Source: Tetraselmis striata (Eukaryota; Chlorophyta; Chlorodendrophyceae; Chlorodendrales; Chlorodendraceae). Taken from it: 64,000 nt of DNA. The stretch covers positions 1 through 64,000 of the forward strand of contig VCJN01001179.1 of NCBI GenBank assembly GCA_006384855.1, in the 5' to 3' direction. The translations under genes and the position numbers were made by a program. Positions 1-12,333 of this stretch are shown here, one piece after another. The first letter of the stretch is position 1. The number at the start of each line of letters is the position of its first letter. Under the pieces are notes generated by a model. That model was not told where the DNA came from and did no database searches. It was given only the letters and a program-made list of their open reading frames with translations.

Positions 1-389
1 CGTTAGGCCTGTGATGAATCCCCTATAGCGCATTATGATTGGCTAGAGCCCCGCACCTTGCGCAACATGCTACAATATGCAGTGAACGACCTGGACCCGA
101 GCCTAGCTGTTGAGCTCGTTGAACACATTGCAGTGGTTGTCGTGGAGTACGTATGGGCTGTTCAGCTCGCCATCCTCGGGCAAGAAGAGGCGGCGTGTGA
201 CTGGCGCGTCCGGTAGCAGCCCCATGCTTCAAGACAATATGTGGGATGCGATGGAAGAGGTGCCCACTCGGCACTTCGAGTTCGCGTGGTGGGCACACGC
301 CAGAAGGGGGAGGGGCAGCCATAGAACACTACTATAATCGTGTGCTTTGTGCTTTGAATGCTGACATTTTGTGCCTTGATATGCACACC
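1..389. other. Leading spacer, possible RT-element relic
   Basis: No complete gene is seen. A short open stretch on the plus strand (about 50-210) reads like a protein fragment with the run NDLDPSLAVELVEH, but it is short and I do not recognise it. It borders the first tandem RT unit at 390, so it may be older mobile-element sequence. Function unknown. Confidence 0.3.
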
Positions 390-2876
390 TACGTGTGTGG
401 CGGCTGCCCCCTACACAATATATGGACAATTGCAGCACTTTTCCCCGGAACATTGATGCTGATAGTACATTACACATTTCATCAGCCAGCTACAAAGCTT
501 ATGGAGAGAGAGGGGGGGGGGGGTTCAGAGAGGGGGGGGGGGGGGTACCTAAAACACACTTACAATTCTTACTGGCCTAAATGGTCCCAGTCCTGCTGTC
601 CCGGGGCCGTGAAAAAGGCGGACGACGGAGGAGTGATGCATCGCGATACCTGTATCAGAACCTGGGTCCTGGTGTGAATTACAAAAAGGCCAGGAACACC
701 AGGTACTTAAGCTTACCAGACGTACCAGCAACTCAAGCAGCACGTGGCGGCGGGGCCCTCAGGCATGCGCAACGAGTATCTCCGCTGCTTGGTGGGCGAA
801 TACGCCCCGGCGTCCGGGCCCGCGGCAGTCCGCGCCATGTCGGAGGTTGCCTCCATGTATCTCCAAGGTCGCCTGCCCGGGTGGTTCAACCGGCTCTTCG
901 CCTCTGCTAGGCTCGTGGCACCTGTCAAGAAGCTAGGCGAGGGGAGGGCCCCGGACGTGCGGCCTGTGGCAGTCGGGGAGGCGGAGCGGCGCGCAGCGGA
1001 GCGGGCAGTGGTTGACAACATGAAGGAGGCATACGTGTCGGTGCTCGCTCCATCTCAGCTCGGCGTTGGCATTCCCGCGGGCGACTCTGTGCTCATCCAC
1101 GGCGTCCGGCTCATCGCCGAGAAGCTTGGCCCACGTGCCGTCATCGTCCACACAGACCTTCGCAACGCTTACAACGAAGCATGGCGCCGCACCATCATCC
1201 AGCGCCACATCGACCCGGACCTACGTGTGTGGCGGCTGCCCCCTACACAATATATGGACAATTGCAGCACTTTTCCCCGGAACATTGATGCTGATAGTAC
1301 ATTACACATTTCATCAGCCAGCTACAAAGCTTATGGAGAGAGGGGGGGGGGGTTCAGAGAGGGGGGGGGGGGGGTACCTAAAACACACTTACAATTCTTA
1401 CTGGCCTAAATGGTCCCAGTCCTGCTGTCCCGGGGCCGTGAAAAAGGCGGACGACGGAGGAGTGATGCATCGCGATACCTGTATCAGAACCTGGGTCCTG
1501 GTGTGAATTACAAAAAGGCCAGGAACACCAGGTACTTAAGCTTACCAGACGTACCAGCAACTCAAGCAGCACGTGGCGGCGGGGCCCTCAGGCATGCGCA
1601 ACGAGTATCTCCGCTGCTTGGTGGGCGAATACGCCCCGGCGTCCGGGCCCGCGGCAGTCCGCGCCATGTCGGAGGTTGCCTCCATGTATCTCCAAGGTCG
1701 CCTGCCCGGGTGGTTCAACCGGCTCTTCGCCTCTGCTAGGCTCGTGGCACCTGTCAAGAAGCTAGGCGAGGGGAGGGCCCCGGACGTGCGGCCTGTGGCA
1801 GTCGGGGAGGCGGAGCGGCGCGCAGCGGAGCGGGCAGTGGTTGACAACATGAAGGAGGCATACGTGTCGGTGCTCGCTCCATCTCAGCTCGGCGTTGGCA
1901 TTCCCGCGGGCGACTCTGTGCTCATCCACGGCGTCCGGCTCATCGCCGAGAAGCTTGGCCCACGTGCCGTCATCGTCCACACAGACCTTCGCAACGCTTA
2001 CAACGAAGCATGGCGCCGCACCATCATCCAGCGCCACATCGACCCGGACCTACGTGTGTGGCGGCTGCCCCCTACACAATATATGGACAATTGCAGCACT
2101 TTTCCCCGGAACATTGATGCTGATAGTACATTACACATTTCATCAGCCAGCTACAAAGCTTATGGAGAGAGGGGGGGGGGGGGGGGTTCAGAGAGGGGGG
2201 GGGGGGGGTACCTAAAACACACTTACAATTCTTACTGGCCTAAATGGTCCCAGTCCTGCTGTCCCGGGGCCGTGAAAAAGGCGGACGACGGAGGAGTGAT
2301 GCATCGCGATACCTGTATCAGAACCTGGGTCCTGGTGTGAATTACAAAAAGGCCAGGAACACCAGGTACTTAAGCTTACCAGACGTACCAGCAACTCAAG
2401 CAGCACGTGGCGGCGGGGCCCTCAGGCATGCGCAACGAGTATCTCCGCTGCTTGGTGGGCGAATACGCCCCGGCGTCCGGGCCCGCGGCAGTCCGCGCCA
2501 TGTCGGAGGTTGCCTCCATGTATCTCCAAGGTCGCCTGCCCGGGTGGTTCAACCGGCTCTTCGCCTCTGCTAGGCTCGTGGCACCTGTCAAGAAGCTAGG
2601 CGAGGGGAGGGCCCCGGACGTGCGGCCTGTGGCAGTCGGGGAGGCGGAGCGGCGCGCAGCGGAGCGGGCAGTGGTTGACAACATGAAGGAGGCATACGTG
2701 TCGGTGCTCGCTCCATCTCAGCTCGGCGTTGGCATTCCCGCGGGCGACTCTGTGCTCATCCACGGCGTCCGGCTCATCGCCGAGAAGCTTGGCCCACGTG
2801 CCGTCATCGTCCACACAGACCTTCGCAACGCTTACAACGAAGCATGGCGCCGCACCATCATCCAGCGCCACATCGA
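390..2876 (+). repeat. Three tandem copies (~830 bp) of an RT-element 5' segment
   Basis: The motif tacgtgtgtggcggctgcc recurs at 390, 1222 and 2051, giving units of about 832, 829 and 826 bp. Each unit carries about 280 bp of non-RT sequence with two poly(G) runs, a 21-nt inverted copy of the element's 3' terminus (671-691, 1500-1520, 2334-2354), and then the N-terminal RT region up to the residues RHID. By eye the copies differ essentially only in G-run length. Units 1 and 2 end at an abrupt junction after RHID; unit 3 runs on into the rest of the RT frame. This is either a very recent tandem duplication or an assembly product. Confidence 0.88.
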
Positions 2877-4351
2877 TTGCTCTCCACTACACCCTGTCAT
2901 CCCTGCGCTCCTAGCCTCCCTCTCCACGGACTCGTATCTGGTCGTGGACGACCGGTCCGCCCCTCTGCGGTCGGAGGACGGCGTGCAACAGGGCGCACCT
3001 TTGGCCACGACTTCCTTTTGCGTCGCGATTCACCCCGAGGTGCAGCAGTGTGATACCACGTTGGAGGTCAATGACGGGGCGGCGCGCTTCAACGCCGACG
3101 ATGGAATTTTGGTGGGCCTTCCGGAGCACGTTTGGCCGGCTCTTCACGCCTTCCGCACGTCCATCAAGGCGTCCGTGGGGCTTGAGGTGCGCTTCGACAA
3201 GATGCAGGCCAACAACTCTCGGCTTCGAAATGAGGTGTGCGCTCTCCCTGCCACATGTAGGGAACGGATCTTGTTCAACCAGCTCGACGCGGCGTCAGGC
3301 ATGTGGACAGTGGCCATCCCCACCGCGCGGACAGCCATGACTCCGCATGAGCTGCGGGAGGTCGCTGCCGGGTACTTCTTTCTGCCTAGCCCGTGCTTGG
3401 CCCCGGTGGTTGGGTGCCAGATTATTCTGCCCTCGACGGAGCACAACCCCGTCATTGTTGATCTATACGGCGACGCGCTCATGAACCTCCCGGCGCCTGG
3501 AGACGCTCACTGGCGTGTACAGCACGACGCTATCGCAGATGCCTTCCGCGATCACTGTGTTCACGACCTAGGTATCGCGGTACGGCGGGAGGTGGATGAC
3601 TTGTTCCAGCAGGCAGTGCCTCTCGGCAACACCGTACCCCGGGATGAACTCAAGGACCTAGTGCCGGACGCAGAGCTCTCCCTTCCGGCGTTCAACGTCG
3701 TGACCGGGAGCTATGATCCCCGGAGCTTGAAGTCCACGCTGCTAGAGTTCAAGACTATGCGGTACGGGGTCAAGTACACTTCAGTGCCCCGGGCCACAGC
3801 TGTGGATCGGTTTGAGCGCTCCCTGTTGGGCGACATACAACGGGGGTTGGCTGCGCGGGACGCGGCGTGGCACAACACAGAGCCCGGACACAAGGGTCCT
3901 CTTCGAGACATCCTGGATATGTCGGAGTACACGGGCATGGTCTTCGGCACAGTGGGTGAGGTGAGCAAGGGGGTGCACCGCACAGTGCGTGGTATCGCAT
4001 GCTTGGCTGCGGACCGGGGTGCCCTCTCATCGCGGGGCACTCGGTGCATCACCCGGGCTCACCAGGAGGCCTTGCTCGCAAGAGATTTCCTCGGGGTCCT
4101 GAGCTTGGTGGCCGCTCGAGAGCGTGCTCGCTGCCTCATCAGACGGCGCAGATTCGTCTCCCATCCCGTTGTTGAAGCTGCACAGCACGTCCGAGGATCA
4201 CCCACACACACACGTGCTCGCGTGGCCCGGACTCTGAACCGTGTGCGCATCACTCATCCATCCCGCCTTATGCGGGATGCGGGCCGCTTTTAGGCGGCTT
4301 GCTGTGTTGATTTTCTAATTCTGGGGAACTGCCCTTTTTGTAATTCACACC
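2334..4351 (+). mobile_element. RT-encoding element, copy A (non-LTR/LINE-like)
   Basis: An open frame runs from about 2407 (GTG; true start unknown) to 4293 (628 codons). Visible RT motifs are AGPSGMRNEYLR, the RPVAVGE block, LGVGIPAGDS, TDLRNAYNEAWRR (motif A region), DGVQQGAPLATT (motif B region) and FNADDGILVG (the catalytic DD block). The rest is a long C-terminal region I cannot assign. RTs with the RPxAVGE block are non-LTR-like, but I cannot place the clade. Compared with copy B, the sequence jumps from the palm (…FDKMQ) straight to ANNSRLRNEV at about 3208, so the thumb-like region is missing. The 3' end is GCCCTTTTTGTAATTCACACC (4331-4351) with no poly(A). No endonuclease domain is seen. 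Confidence 0.75.
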
Positions 4352-5297
4352 TGTAATCCCTACGGACTGGTACTGGTACGGCACCTGATATATCCCCGCG
4401 GCCCCGCCCGCCAGCAGCGCGCGCGGCGCACGTCGCACTCGAGCGGGAGGTCGTCTGGCCCTGTAACACTTGGGGGAGACTGCTCAGTTCAGCGTCTCCA
4501 GCACTTGACGACTGGACGGCGAGAGCTTCCCGGTTGCAGTGGGGGCTTGTCTCCGCCGTGCTTGCAATAGCACGCCGACGTGCAACCGCCACAGGTACCT
4601 GCTCGGGATATTCCGTTGGCGTGCAGTCCGATCCCGCGGAGGGTCCGTTGACTCGCACAGGCACAGCGCCGTCGGCATCGACAGCCTGTCAACAGACAGC
4701 AGGGACATCGCGGTTGCGCAATAACTGCGCGGTGCAACTGCCTCAGATAACCGGAGAGGTGCGACGCGCTGCCGGGCCGCGCTCACCCATGTTTTTCGCT
4801 CCTGAGCGCTGCCTCCCTGCCTGTTTAGCCTGCAAAATTGGCGGCGGCGGTGGGTCGGGGGTCCCTGTTGCACGCATAACTCAGTGGCATCTTGCCGACG
4901 ATGTGCGGAGCCATCTGTAACCAAAAAGTATACGATGTGCGGAGCCATCTGGACATAACTCCCACGCCGGGTGTCCTCAAATATCGGCCACCCACCCCAC
5001 TGACCCCGGCCGACCAGGCCAGGCGTGACCTGACGAGGCTCGCGTACGGGATTCGCGAGGCTCTGGGACATGTCACTGTCGCACCGATTACCGGGCCCCG
5101 CTGTTAGCTGTGTTCGGCCCGCCGCGGTTTGCCGTTTCGTGGCACGACGCGGCCCCCTGCATGCTGGATGGGCTAGGGGCGAGGCGCTGAAGGCGTCGTG
5201 ATCTCTGACCGTCACCGTCGGCCCAATGCAGGAAGCGCGCCGCGAAGCCTGGTAGGCAGGGCTTGCAGCGGCTTTTGAATAGCAGCGGCGCGGCGCG
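4352..5297. other. Spacer upstream of transporter gene
   Basis: No recognisable gene. Long frames here are low-complexity readings of GC-rich DNA. An 18-base direct repeat (gatgtgcggagccatctg) occurs near 4899 and 4935. The right part presumably holds the promoter and 5' UTR of the transporter. I see no clear TATA box. Confidence 0.4.
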
Positions 5298-7237
5298 ATG
5301 CAGGTGAGCTTCGAGATACTGCACGGCCGGTAAGGGAGGAAGAGGGGGGGAGGGGGGGTAGACGGGCGGTAGCATCTGGAGGAGCACTCGCAGTGATGGG
5401 TGGGTCGGGCAGTGTGGATGCCACCTAGATCGATGAGTGCCCGCTGATCTTATTCTTCCCGCAGACTCCTGTCACGTATACCGTGCCTGCACCTGCTCCG
5501 GCCAGCAAGGACTTTGGACGCATGTCTCCTGCCAAGGTGCTGCCCTCTCCCTCAAAGCCACTTCTCAAGGAGACCTGCGCGCTTCAGGCGACTGGCCCAG
5601 CGTGGGTACAGAGTAACGGAGGTCTGCCTCATCGCAGGGGGGACATGTCGCGGCGGCCTACGCGGTGCCACTGGAGCAGAAAAAGGTGCAGGCGTCGCGA
5701 TGGCTGCGCGTGTCGCTCGTGGGGAGTGACTGCCTCCTGATAGGTGAGTCCCACAGCACCTCCGTACTGTACAGCCCCGTCTCTCAGTAGACAGGCAACC
5801 TCCTCACTATGCTTCGCAGGCCTGCAGCCCATCCTGGTGCACCTGTCCAAGGATGCCACGGGCCATTTCGCATTCAACCCTGTCAGCGTCAACTTTCTCA
5901 CCGAGTTTTGCAAATGTACCTTCGCCATTGGCCTGCTCATGTACTTGGTACGCCCCTGCTCCAAACCCCTGTTCCATCCATGGACCTGCAGTCATGTCTG
6001 CGTGCGCGGTTCTGCGATGTCAGGCACCCGCATGACAGAGCCCTGCCCTGTGATGCTTCAGGGTACTGGCCGGCCGGGCAAGCCCATGTACCGCTCCCTG
6101 AGGTCCTTCATCTGCGATGCCAAGCACAACATCCTGCTGATGGTGCCTGCGGGGCTATACGCGCTGAACAACTACCTCAAGTTCCTCATGCAGCTGTACT
6201 TCAAGCCAACGACCACGAAGATGCTGGGCAACCTGAAGGTGTTCGTGATTGCGCTCCTGCTCAAGTTTCTCATGAAGCGGCAGTTCAGCGTGCTGCAGTG
6301 GGAGGCTCTTTTCCTGCTGGTAGCGGGCATCACTATCAACCAGCTCTCTAGCTGCCCCGACGGAAACCCCGCTGCTGGTCTTGCACCCGTAGCCATCCTG
6401 TACACAGCGCTCTCGGTGACCCGCCCCACCCTCTGCCCTGTCCATTTGCCGCAAACATCGATGCAAATGCATCAGAGAGAGTAGGGCGCTTTCTGAGCAT
6501 CCTTTACCGTGTCCAACAGTTGAACCTCTTCATGTTACATCGACTCCCGCACCCTGCTGATGTTTTTTCATGTACATAGCGCTGTCATCCGCTTCTTTGC
6601 GGACTGCATCCACTCGCATCCATCTAGCTGCTTATGCTGCCACCTTGGTTGCGTGCCGCAGGTCACTGTGCCAGCAGCCGCATCTGTGTACAACGAGATC
6701 GCGCTGAAGAAGCACATGGACACGAGCGTGCACCTGCAGAACTTCTTCATGTACTTCTACGGCGCCGCGTTCAACATTGCGGGGCTGCTGCTGGTGACGA
6801 TGCTGGAGGAGAAGAGCCTGGGATCAATGTTTTCAGGGCAAAATACCTACACAGCACTCCTGGTGGTGAACAACGCGTGCCAAGGCATCCTGTCTTCCTT
6901 CTTCTTCAAGTACGCCGACACCATCCTCAAGAAGTACTCCTCCACGGTGGCCACCATCTTCACTGGCATCATGTCGATGATGATGTTCAGCCACCCAATC
7001 ACACTCAACTTCCTGCTTGGCGTCTCCATCGTTTTCATCTCAATGCACCAGTTCTTCACCTTCACGAAGGCCAAGGACGCGCCAGCGATGGTGCCTGCAG
7101 GCCCCGCAGACATGAAGTACCAGCACGGCTCGATGGACCACATGATGACGTACCACAAGGACGGCGCAAATGGCGTCAGTGAGGAAGAAGTTGTGGTGGC
7201 TGTGGACAATGCCAAGCGGCACTTGCTGCCACGGTGA
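5298..7237 (+). CDS. CMP-sialic-acid-transporter-like nucleotide-sugar carrier
   Basis: Multi-pass Golgi nucleotide-sugar antiporter of the SLC35A/plant CSTLP type, expected to exchange a nucleotide sugar for the nucleotide monophosphate; substrate not readable from sequence. Exons 5638-5743, 5820-5947, 6062-6415 and 6662-7237 join in phase and are secure. Two upstream exons, 5298-5303 (ATG CAG|GTGAGC) and 5465-5536, also join in phase and give a 413-residue protein, but are less certain. Family landmarks in order: GLQPILVHLSK, NPVSVNFLTE, ALNNYLKFLMQLYF, MLGNLKVFVIALLLK, FSVLQWEALFLL, then PAAASVYNEIALKK, SSFFFKYADTILKKYSSTVA and LLGVSIVFISMHQFF, close to plant CSTLP proteins. The tail after the last helix is polar and variable. 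A TGTAA poly(A)-type motif lies at 7510-7514. Confidence 0.88.
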
Positions 7238-8673
7238 TGCTGCGTGCTGTACTCGAACCCCATCCAGGCCCGGACAGTGAGGACGAACTGGCTTTGTGCA
7301 GGGTTGCTTGTGCAGCCAATAATTGGTATCTGCGGACGAGAAGCCGCACCCAACACCTACGTGATGTCCTTGGCAATAGTACCATCCACCTCATGCCGGT
7401 CCCTGCATGCAGGTTAAGGGTGCGGATTCTGGCCAGCAGCCTCAAGAGTGCACAGCCCATCCGACTGACTCCATTAGGCCCGCCTTTACACAGCTGCGGC
7501 ATTCCCATGTGTAAGTAAGCCCTCCCACGCGTGTCAAACATGTCCTACCATGGCCTCTCCAAAGCGCCATCGTGCTTCCAGCATTAAATGGTGGATGATG
7601 GCATGGGCCCATCCAGACAGATAGGCAGTCGATGCTGGCGCGCACATGAGCATCACTGATAATCGACTGTTAGAGGCACTGTCAGACTAGGCAATGCAGT
7701 TTGTTATTTCTGGTAAGTACAAATCGTTTCAAAACAGCAGCGTGAGTAATCCCCAAGCCACTGTTTCCAGCCATTTTGCCCTCTACCGACCACCGGCACG
7801 CCGCAGAGCCACCGCCATCTCAACCCCTGGGAATAGCTCCACAGACGGGCCCTATGCAAGTTGTGTGGGGGTGGAGATGGCAGCTGGCGGAGTGGAGATC
7901 CCGCTGGCGCTGTTGCAAGCATCGCCGCCTGATTTGCCAAACCTTCGCCCAGCAGCAGAACATGACATTATGGAAGATTTCCCGTAGTAATTACGTAATT
8001 AACTCGATATCGATCTGCTGTATGTGTATTCATGAAGTCGCCAGATACCCAAGTGCAGGTACCGGTAGATGTGTGATCAAATCTAATACTGATAAATCAA
8101 TATTATATTTATAAATCTGATCTGATTTAGTCCGAACCAAACAATTGCTTTCCGAAATACATCCGATATATGAACATTATTTCTGCGGATACATTGTGAA
8201 CCACAACTGATGCTACTGAACCATTATTAAGGATTGGTTGCAGTCTTATATCTAAGGATTAATAAGTTGGACAGGAGAGGTGTAGAACTGTACGTCGGTA
8301 GCGGAGACTGATGTACGTACATCCAGGTGTAAATCCCATACAAACCTCATCTGCCATCGTCATCCGAGATGATGAGGTGCCGCGTCATCGGCAGCATATC
8401 ATCATCTGATGGGAGTCGTGTTATTGGAATAAAAAAAGCAAAATATTGCCGTAATATATGGATATGTAATACGAACATATAGCGATTTGTTCCCTTTCTG
8501 GAATCCATCTTGTAGCAGCGGTGTAACGGTGCCGACCCCGACGTTCCGACAGCACCTGATCTGGCCGCCACACGCCATCGCCATCACGTTGTCGCCCCGC
8601 CTCGGAGGCATCAGATCTCTCCCCCTAGTCAACCCTTTGCCCAACCGCCGTCGCGGCCGGGCCGTTTTTAGCT
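7238..8673. other. Intergenic: 3' UTR of transporter and promoter side of H+-PPase
   Basis: No supportable gene. The left part is probably the transporter 3' UTR, with TGTAA at 7510. From about 7980 the DNA becomes AT-rich and repeat-like (8080-8480), then GC-rich again just before the pyrophosphatase start. Short frames on both strands lack family features. Confidence 0.4.
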
Positions 8674-9551
8674 ATGGATTCCGCTTCCAAGGATCTCTTC
8701 GTCTCGCTGCTTATTCCGATATGCTCGCTGATCGGAATCGCCTGGGCCGCCGTGCTATGGAAGCGCGTCGCATCCGTTAAGGTTTCTGGCGGCGTCGCCG
8801 TCCGGGGGAACAACGGCGGCGAGTACCTGCTGGAGGAGGAGCAGCGCGGCGATGAGGAGGTATTTGCCCCCGCTTACGCATCCATTTTATCTATCTACAC
8901 ATGTACGCCCTCCTGCTTTGTGGCACCCCGTGATGGCGCCAGTTCCGCGAAGTGGTCGTCAGACGAAAACGCGTTTTCCACCTGACTGCTGGTGTCGTGC
9001 TGCGTAACCTTCGCCGCGAGTCCGCCCTATATCTATTATATTCTTGCAGCGGAACGGCGGCGCACCGCCCCCGCCCGCTCAGTTAGTCCATCGAACTGTC
9101 TGCACGCCCTCCTACCTCCCCTTCACACCCCCACCTTGAAACGTTGGGGGCAAGCAGCCGTAAGCGCGTGGCTTGTCTCTGTTGTATGACGCTGCCTTCG
9201 AGGCACACAGCAGCGAGCTCTATTTGTACCGCCGCCGGCGGCCCGGGCCCCGCACGGGCTTGTGTGCCGCCTCCTGGAGCCATCCGACGTGGACCCGGCT
9301 GGTCAGCATCGTGCCTCTTGCCTCTCGCAAACAGTTTGCCCATTCGCCCATCTTTCCGCTTGGGGTTCGTCTTGACGAAAGTAATCGGAATGCCCCACGC
9401 GGCCGGCGTTAGTTCTGCAGTGGAATATGTATTAGGCTTCAGTACACGTCGTCTCGACGTCATCGCGTCGTCCGCTGCTGATGGTTTCCAGATCGCTGTA
9501 CTTGCCGCGCGCTGATCACCACACTCGTTTGCTGATCCACCGCTCGTCGCC

Positions 9552-9585
<34 letters not shown>

Positions 9586-12333
9586 ATTCTCTCTCTTCCA
9601 CCGCTCCCGCCACTATATGGCAGCCACAGAAGCCCCGTGCCGATCCTGCGGGTTGTGCCCGCGTCAACCCCCGCTCGCGCGCCCACTGTCCAGAAACAAC
9701 TCGCACGCTTCTGCGTAGCTCAGCCCGATGTTTCTTGTCTCGCCCCTGGGCTCCCCCGCCCCCTGCATGCTGTTCTGATGGGTCTGTCGAACAATGCTCT
9801 TCTCAAACAATACTGTTTGCCAACAGGTGGTGCAAAAATGCGCGGAGATTCAGGCGGCGGTGGCAGAGGGCGCCGAGTCGTTCCTGTTCACCGAGTACCG
9901 CTACCTGAGCGTCTTCATGGTGCACCCCCCCCCCCCCCCCCCCAAAACAGCATGCCTATGGCTCCCTGTCTATCTCTTGTTTGCCTCTGGTGACCCCCCC
10001 TGCCACGAAATCCTTAGCGATACTGCCTCCCCAACAGTGCGGCTTTGCCGTGGTCGTCCTGGTGCTGCTGGGCTCCGAGGATGGCTTCTCCATGAAGGGT
10101 GAAGACGGCAACCCCCCTGCCCTTGCCAACGGTTTCTTCTCCGCTGTCGCTTTTGCCATCGGTGCTGTCACATCCACAGCCAGCGGGTACATCGGCATGA
10201 AGATTGCCACATACGCCAATGCCCGTACTTGCCTCGAGGCCAGGAAGGGCGTGGCCCCCGCTTTCATGGTTGGTGAGTACTGCTTCGTGAACTTGCCTCC
10301 CCCGCTCCTTCCCACCCGCTTCTCTCTCCCTGTGGCAAACCAAATGTGAATGAGGAAGCGCATGTCTGTCTTCGTTGGCGGAAGTGAAGCTTGGGTTACT
10401 GAACAGTTGTCTCGCACGTCCCCTGTACTGCAGCCTTCCGCTCTGGCGCTGTCATGGGCTTTGCCCTGTCCGGCCTGGGCCTGCTGATGCTCTTCATCAC
10501 CCTTAAGATCTTCGAGCTGGTGAATACCCACAAATGTCCCCGCTCCAGATCCTTGATGCTCAGCCGCGTAGTCTGCAGCTGTATGAATGCAAACAACCCT
10601 AACCCCTCCACCCGCTGTGTTTTCTGCAGTACTTTGGTGAAAACTGGGTGTCCCTGTATGAGGCCATCACCGGCTATGGTCTGGGCGGCTCGTCCATCGC
10701 CCTGTTCGGCCGCGTTGGCGGCGGTATCTACACCAAGGCTGCTGATGTGGGCGCCGACCTGGTGGGCAAGATCGAAAAGGATATCCCTGAGGACGACCCC
10801 CGCAATCCTGCTGTCATTGCCGATAACGTGGGCGACAACGTCGGTGACATTGCTGGCATGGGTGCCGACCTGTTCGGCTCTTTCGCCGAGTCCACGTGTG
10901 CCGCTCTGGTGGTGTCCTCCGTGTCCAGCCTTGCCAACGGCCCTCAGAAGACTTTCGCCGGCATGATGTTCCCCCTTTGCGTGTCAGCGCTCGGCATTGT
11001 GGGCTGCCTGTTCACCTCGCTGCTGGCCACCGACATCGCGCCTGCCAAGGGCGTCTCCGACATCGAGCCGGCTCTCAAGGTGCAGCTGGTTGTGTCCACC
11101 GTGGTGATGACCCCGCTGGTGACCTTGCTGGCCAAGTTCCTGCTGCCCGATGAGTTCACCGGTATTTTTACCCAGCTGCGGGACGTGGACACCCCCGTCA
11201 AGTGGTACTACGTGGCCATCTGCGTGTGCGCGGGCCTGTGGGGCGGCCTCATCATCGGCCTTGTGACAGAGTACTACACCAGCCATGCCTTCCAGCCTGT
11301 GCGCGACGTCGCCGATGCCTGCCGCACCGGCGCTGCCACAGACATCATCTTCGGCCTGGCCCTGGGCTACAAGAGCGCCATCATTCCCTGCATCATTATT
11401 GCCATCTGCATCTATATCGGATTCACCCTTGCCGGCATGTACGGCATTGCTTGCGCTGCGCTGGGCATGCTCACCACCATGTCCATTGGCCTGGCCATTG
11501 ACGCGTACGGCCCCATCAGCGACAATGCCGGTGGCATTGCTGAGATGGCCGGCCTTGGCGAGGACATCCGCGAGCGCACTGACGCCCTGGACAGCGCCGG
11601 CAACACCACCGCCGCCATCGGGAAGGGCTTTGCCATCGGCTCCGCCGCTCTGGTGTCTCTTGCCCTGTTTGGCGCCTATGTCACCCGTGCTGGTATCACT
11701 CTCAAGGATGCCTCCATCCTGGATGCTCACATCTTCTTCGGCCTGCTGATCGGCGCCATGCTGCCATACTGGTTCTCCGCCATGACCATGAAGAGCGTGG
11801 GCAAGGCTGCGCTGGCTATGGTGGAAGAGGTGCGCCGCCAGTTTGCCACCACCCCCGGCATCATGGACGGCACCGTGCGCCCTGACTACAAGCGCTGCGT
11901 CGCCATCTCCACCGATGCCAGCCTGCGCGAGATGATCCCCCCAGGTGTGCTGGTCATGGGCACCCCTGTCGTTGTCGGCGTCCTGTTTGGCGTGCGCTGC
12001 CTGGCAGGCGTGCTTGCCGGTGCGCTGGTCAGCGGTGTGCAGATGGCTGTCAGCATGTCCAACACCGGCGGCGCCTGGGATAATGCCAAGAAGTACCTGG
12101 AGGCTGGCGCCACGGAGCATGCGCGCGAGCTGGGAGGCAAGGGCACTGACGCGCACAAGGCCGCCGTCATTGGCGACACTGTGGGTGACCCTCTCAAGGA
12201 CACCAGCGGCCCCTCGCTCAACATCCTCATCAAGCTCATGGCTGTCGAGTCGCTCGTGTTTGCGCCCTTCTTCAAGGCGCACTTCGGCAGCGGCATCATC
12301 TTTCACTTCATTGACAAGTCCCTCGGGCTGTAG
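8674..12333 (+). CDS. AVP1: Vacuolar-type H+-translocating inorganic pyrophosphatase, type I (K+-dependent)
   Basis: Membrane H+-PPase that hydrolyses cytosolic pyrophosphate to acidify vacuoles or acidocalcisomes. Exons 8674-8859, 9827-9919, 10038-10272, 10434-10519 and 10630-12333 have GT-AG borders and join in phase to a 767-residue protein (plant AVP1 is 770). The N-terminus has a membrane segment ([19 protein letters not shown]) and the plant-like YLLEEEQ. Catalytic segments are DVGADLVGK (239-247) and [20 protein letters not shown] (254-273), with [15 protein letters not shown] near the C-terminus. [10 protein letters not shown] (524-533) has alanine where K+-independent type II enzymes have lysine, so K+-dependent type I is inferred. 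Most of the protein sits in the long last exon. Intron 1 holds a 31-base C run. The start is the first ATG and matches the family length. Confidence 0.97.

Noticed and set aside
4484-5215. 243-codon minus-strand frame
   Set aside because: Arg-rich translation of GC-rich spacer, overlaps several other frames, no family features.
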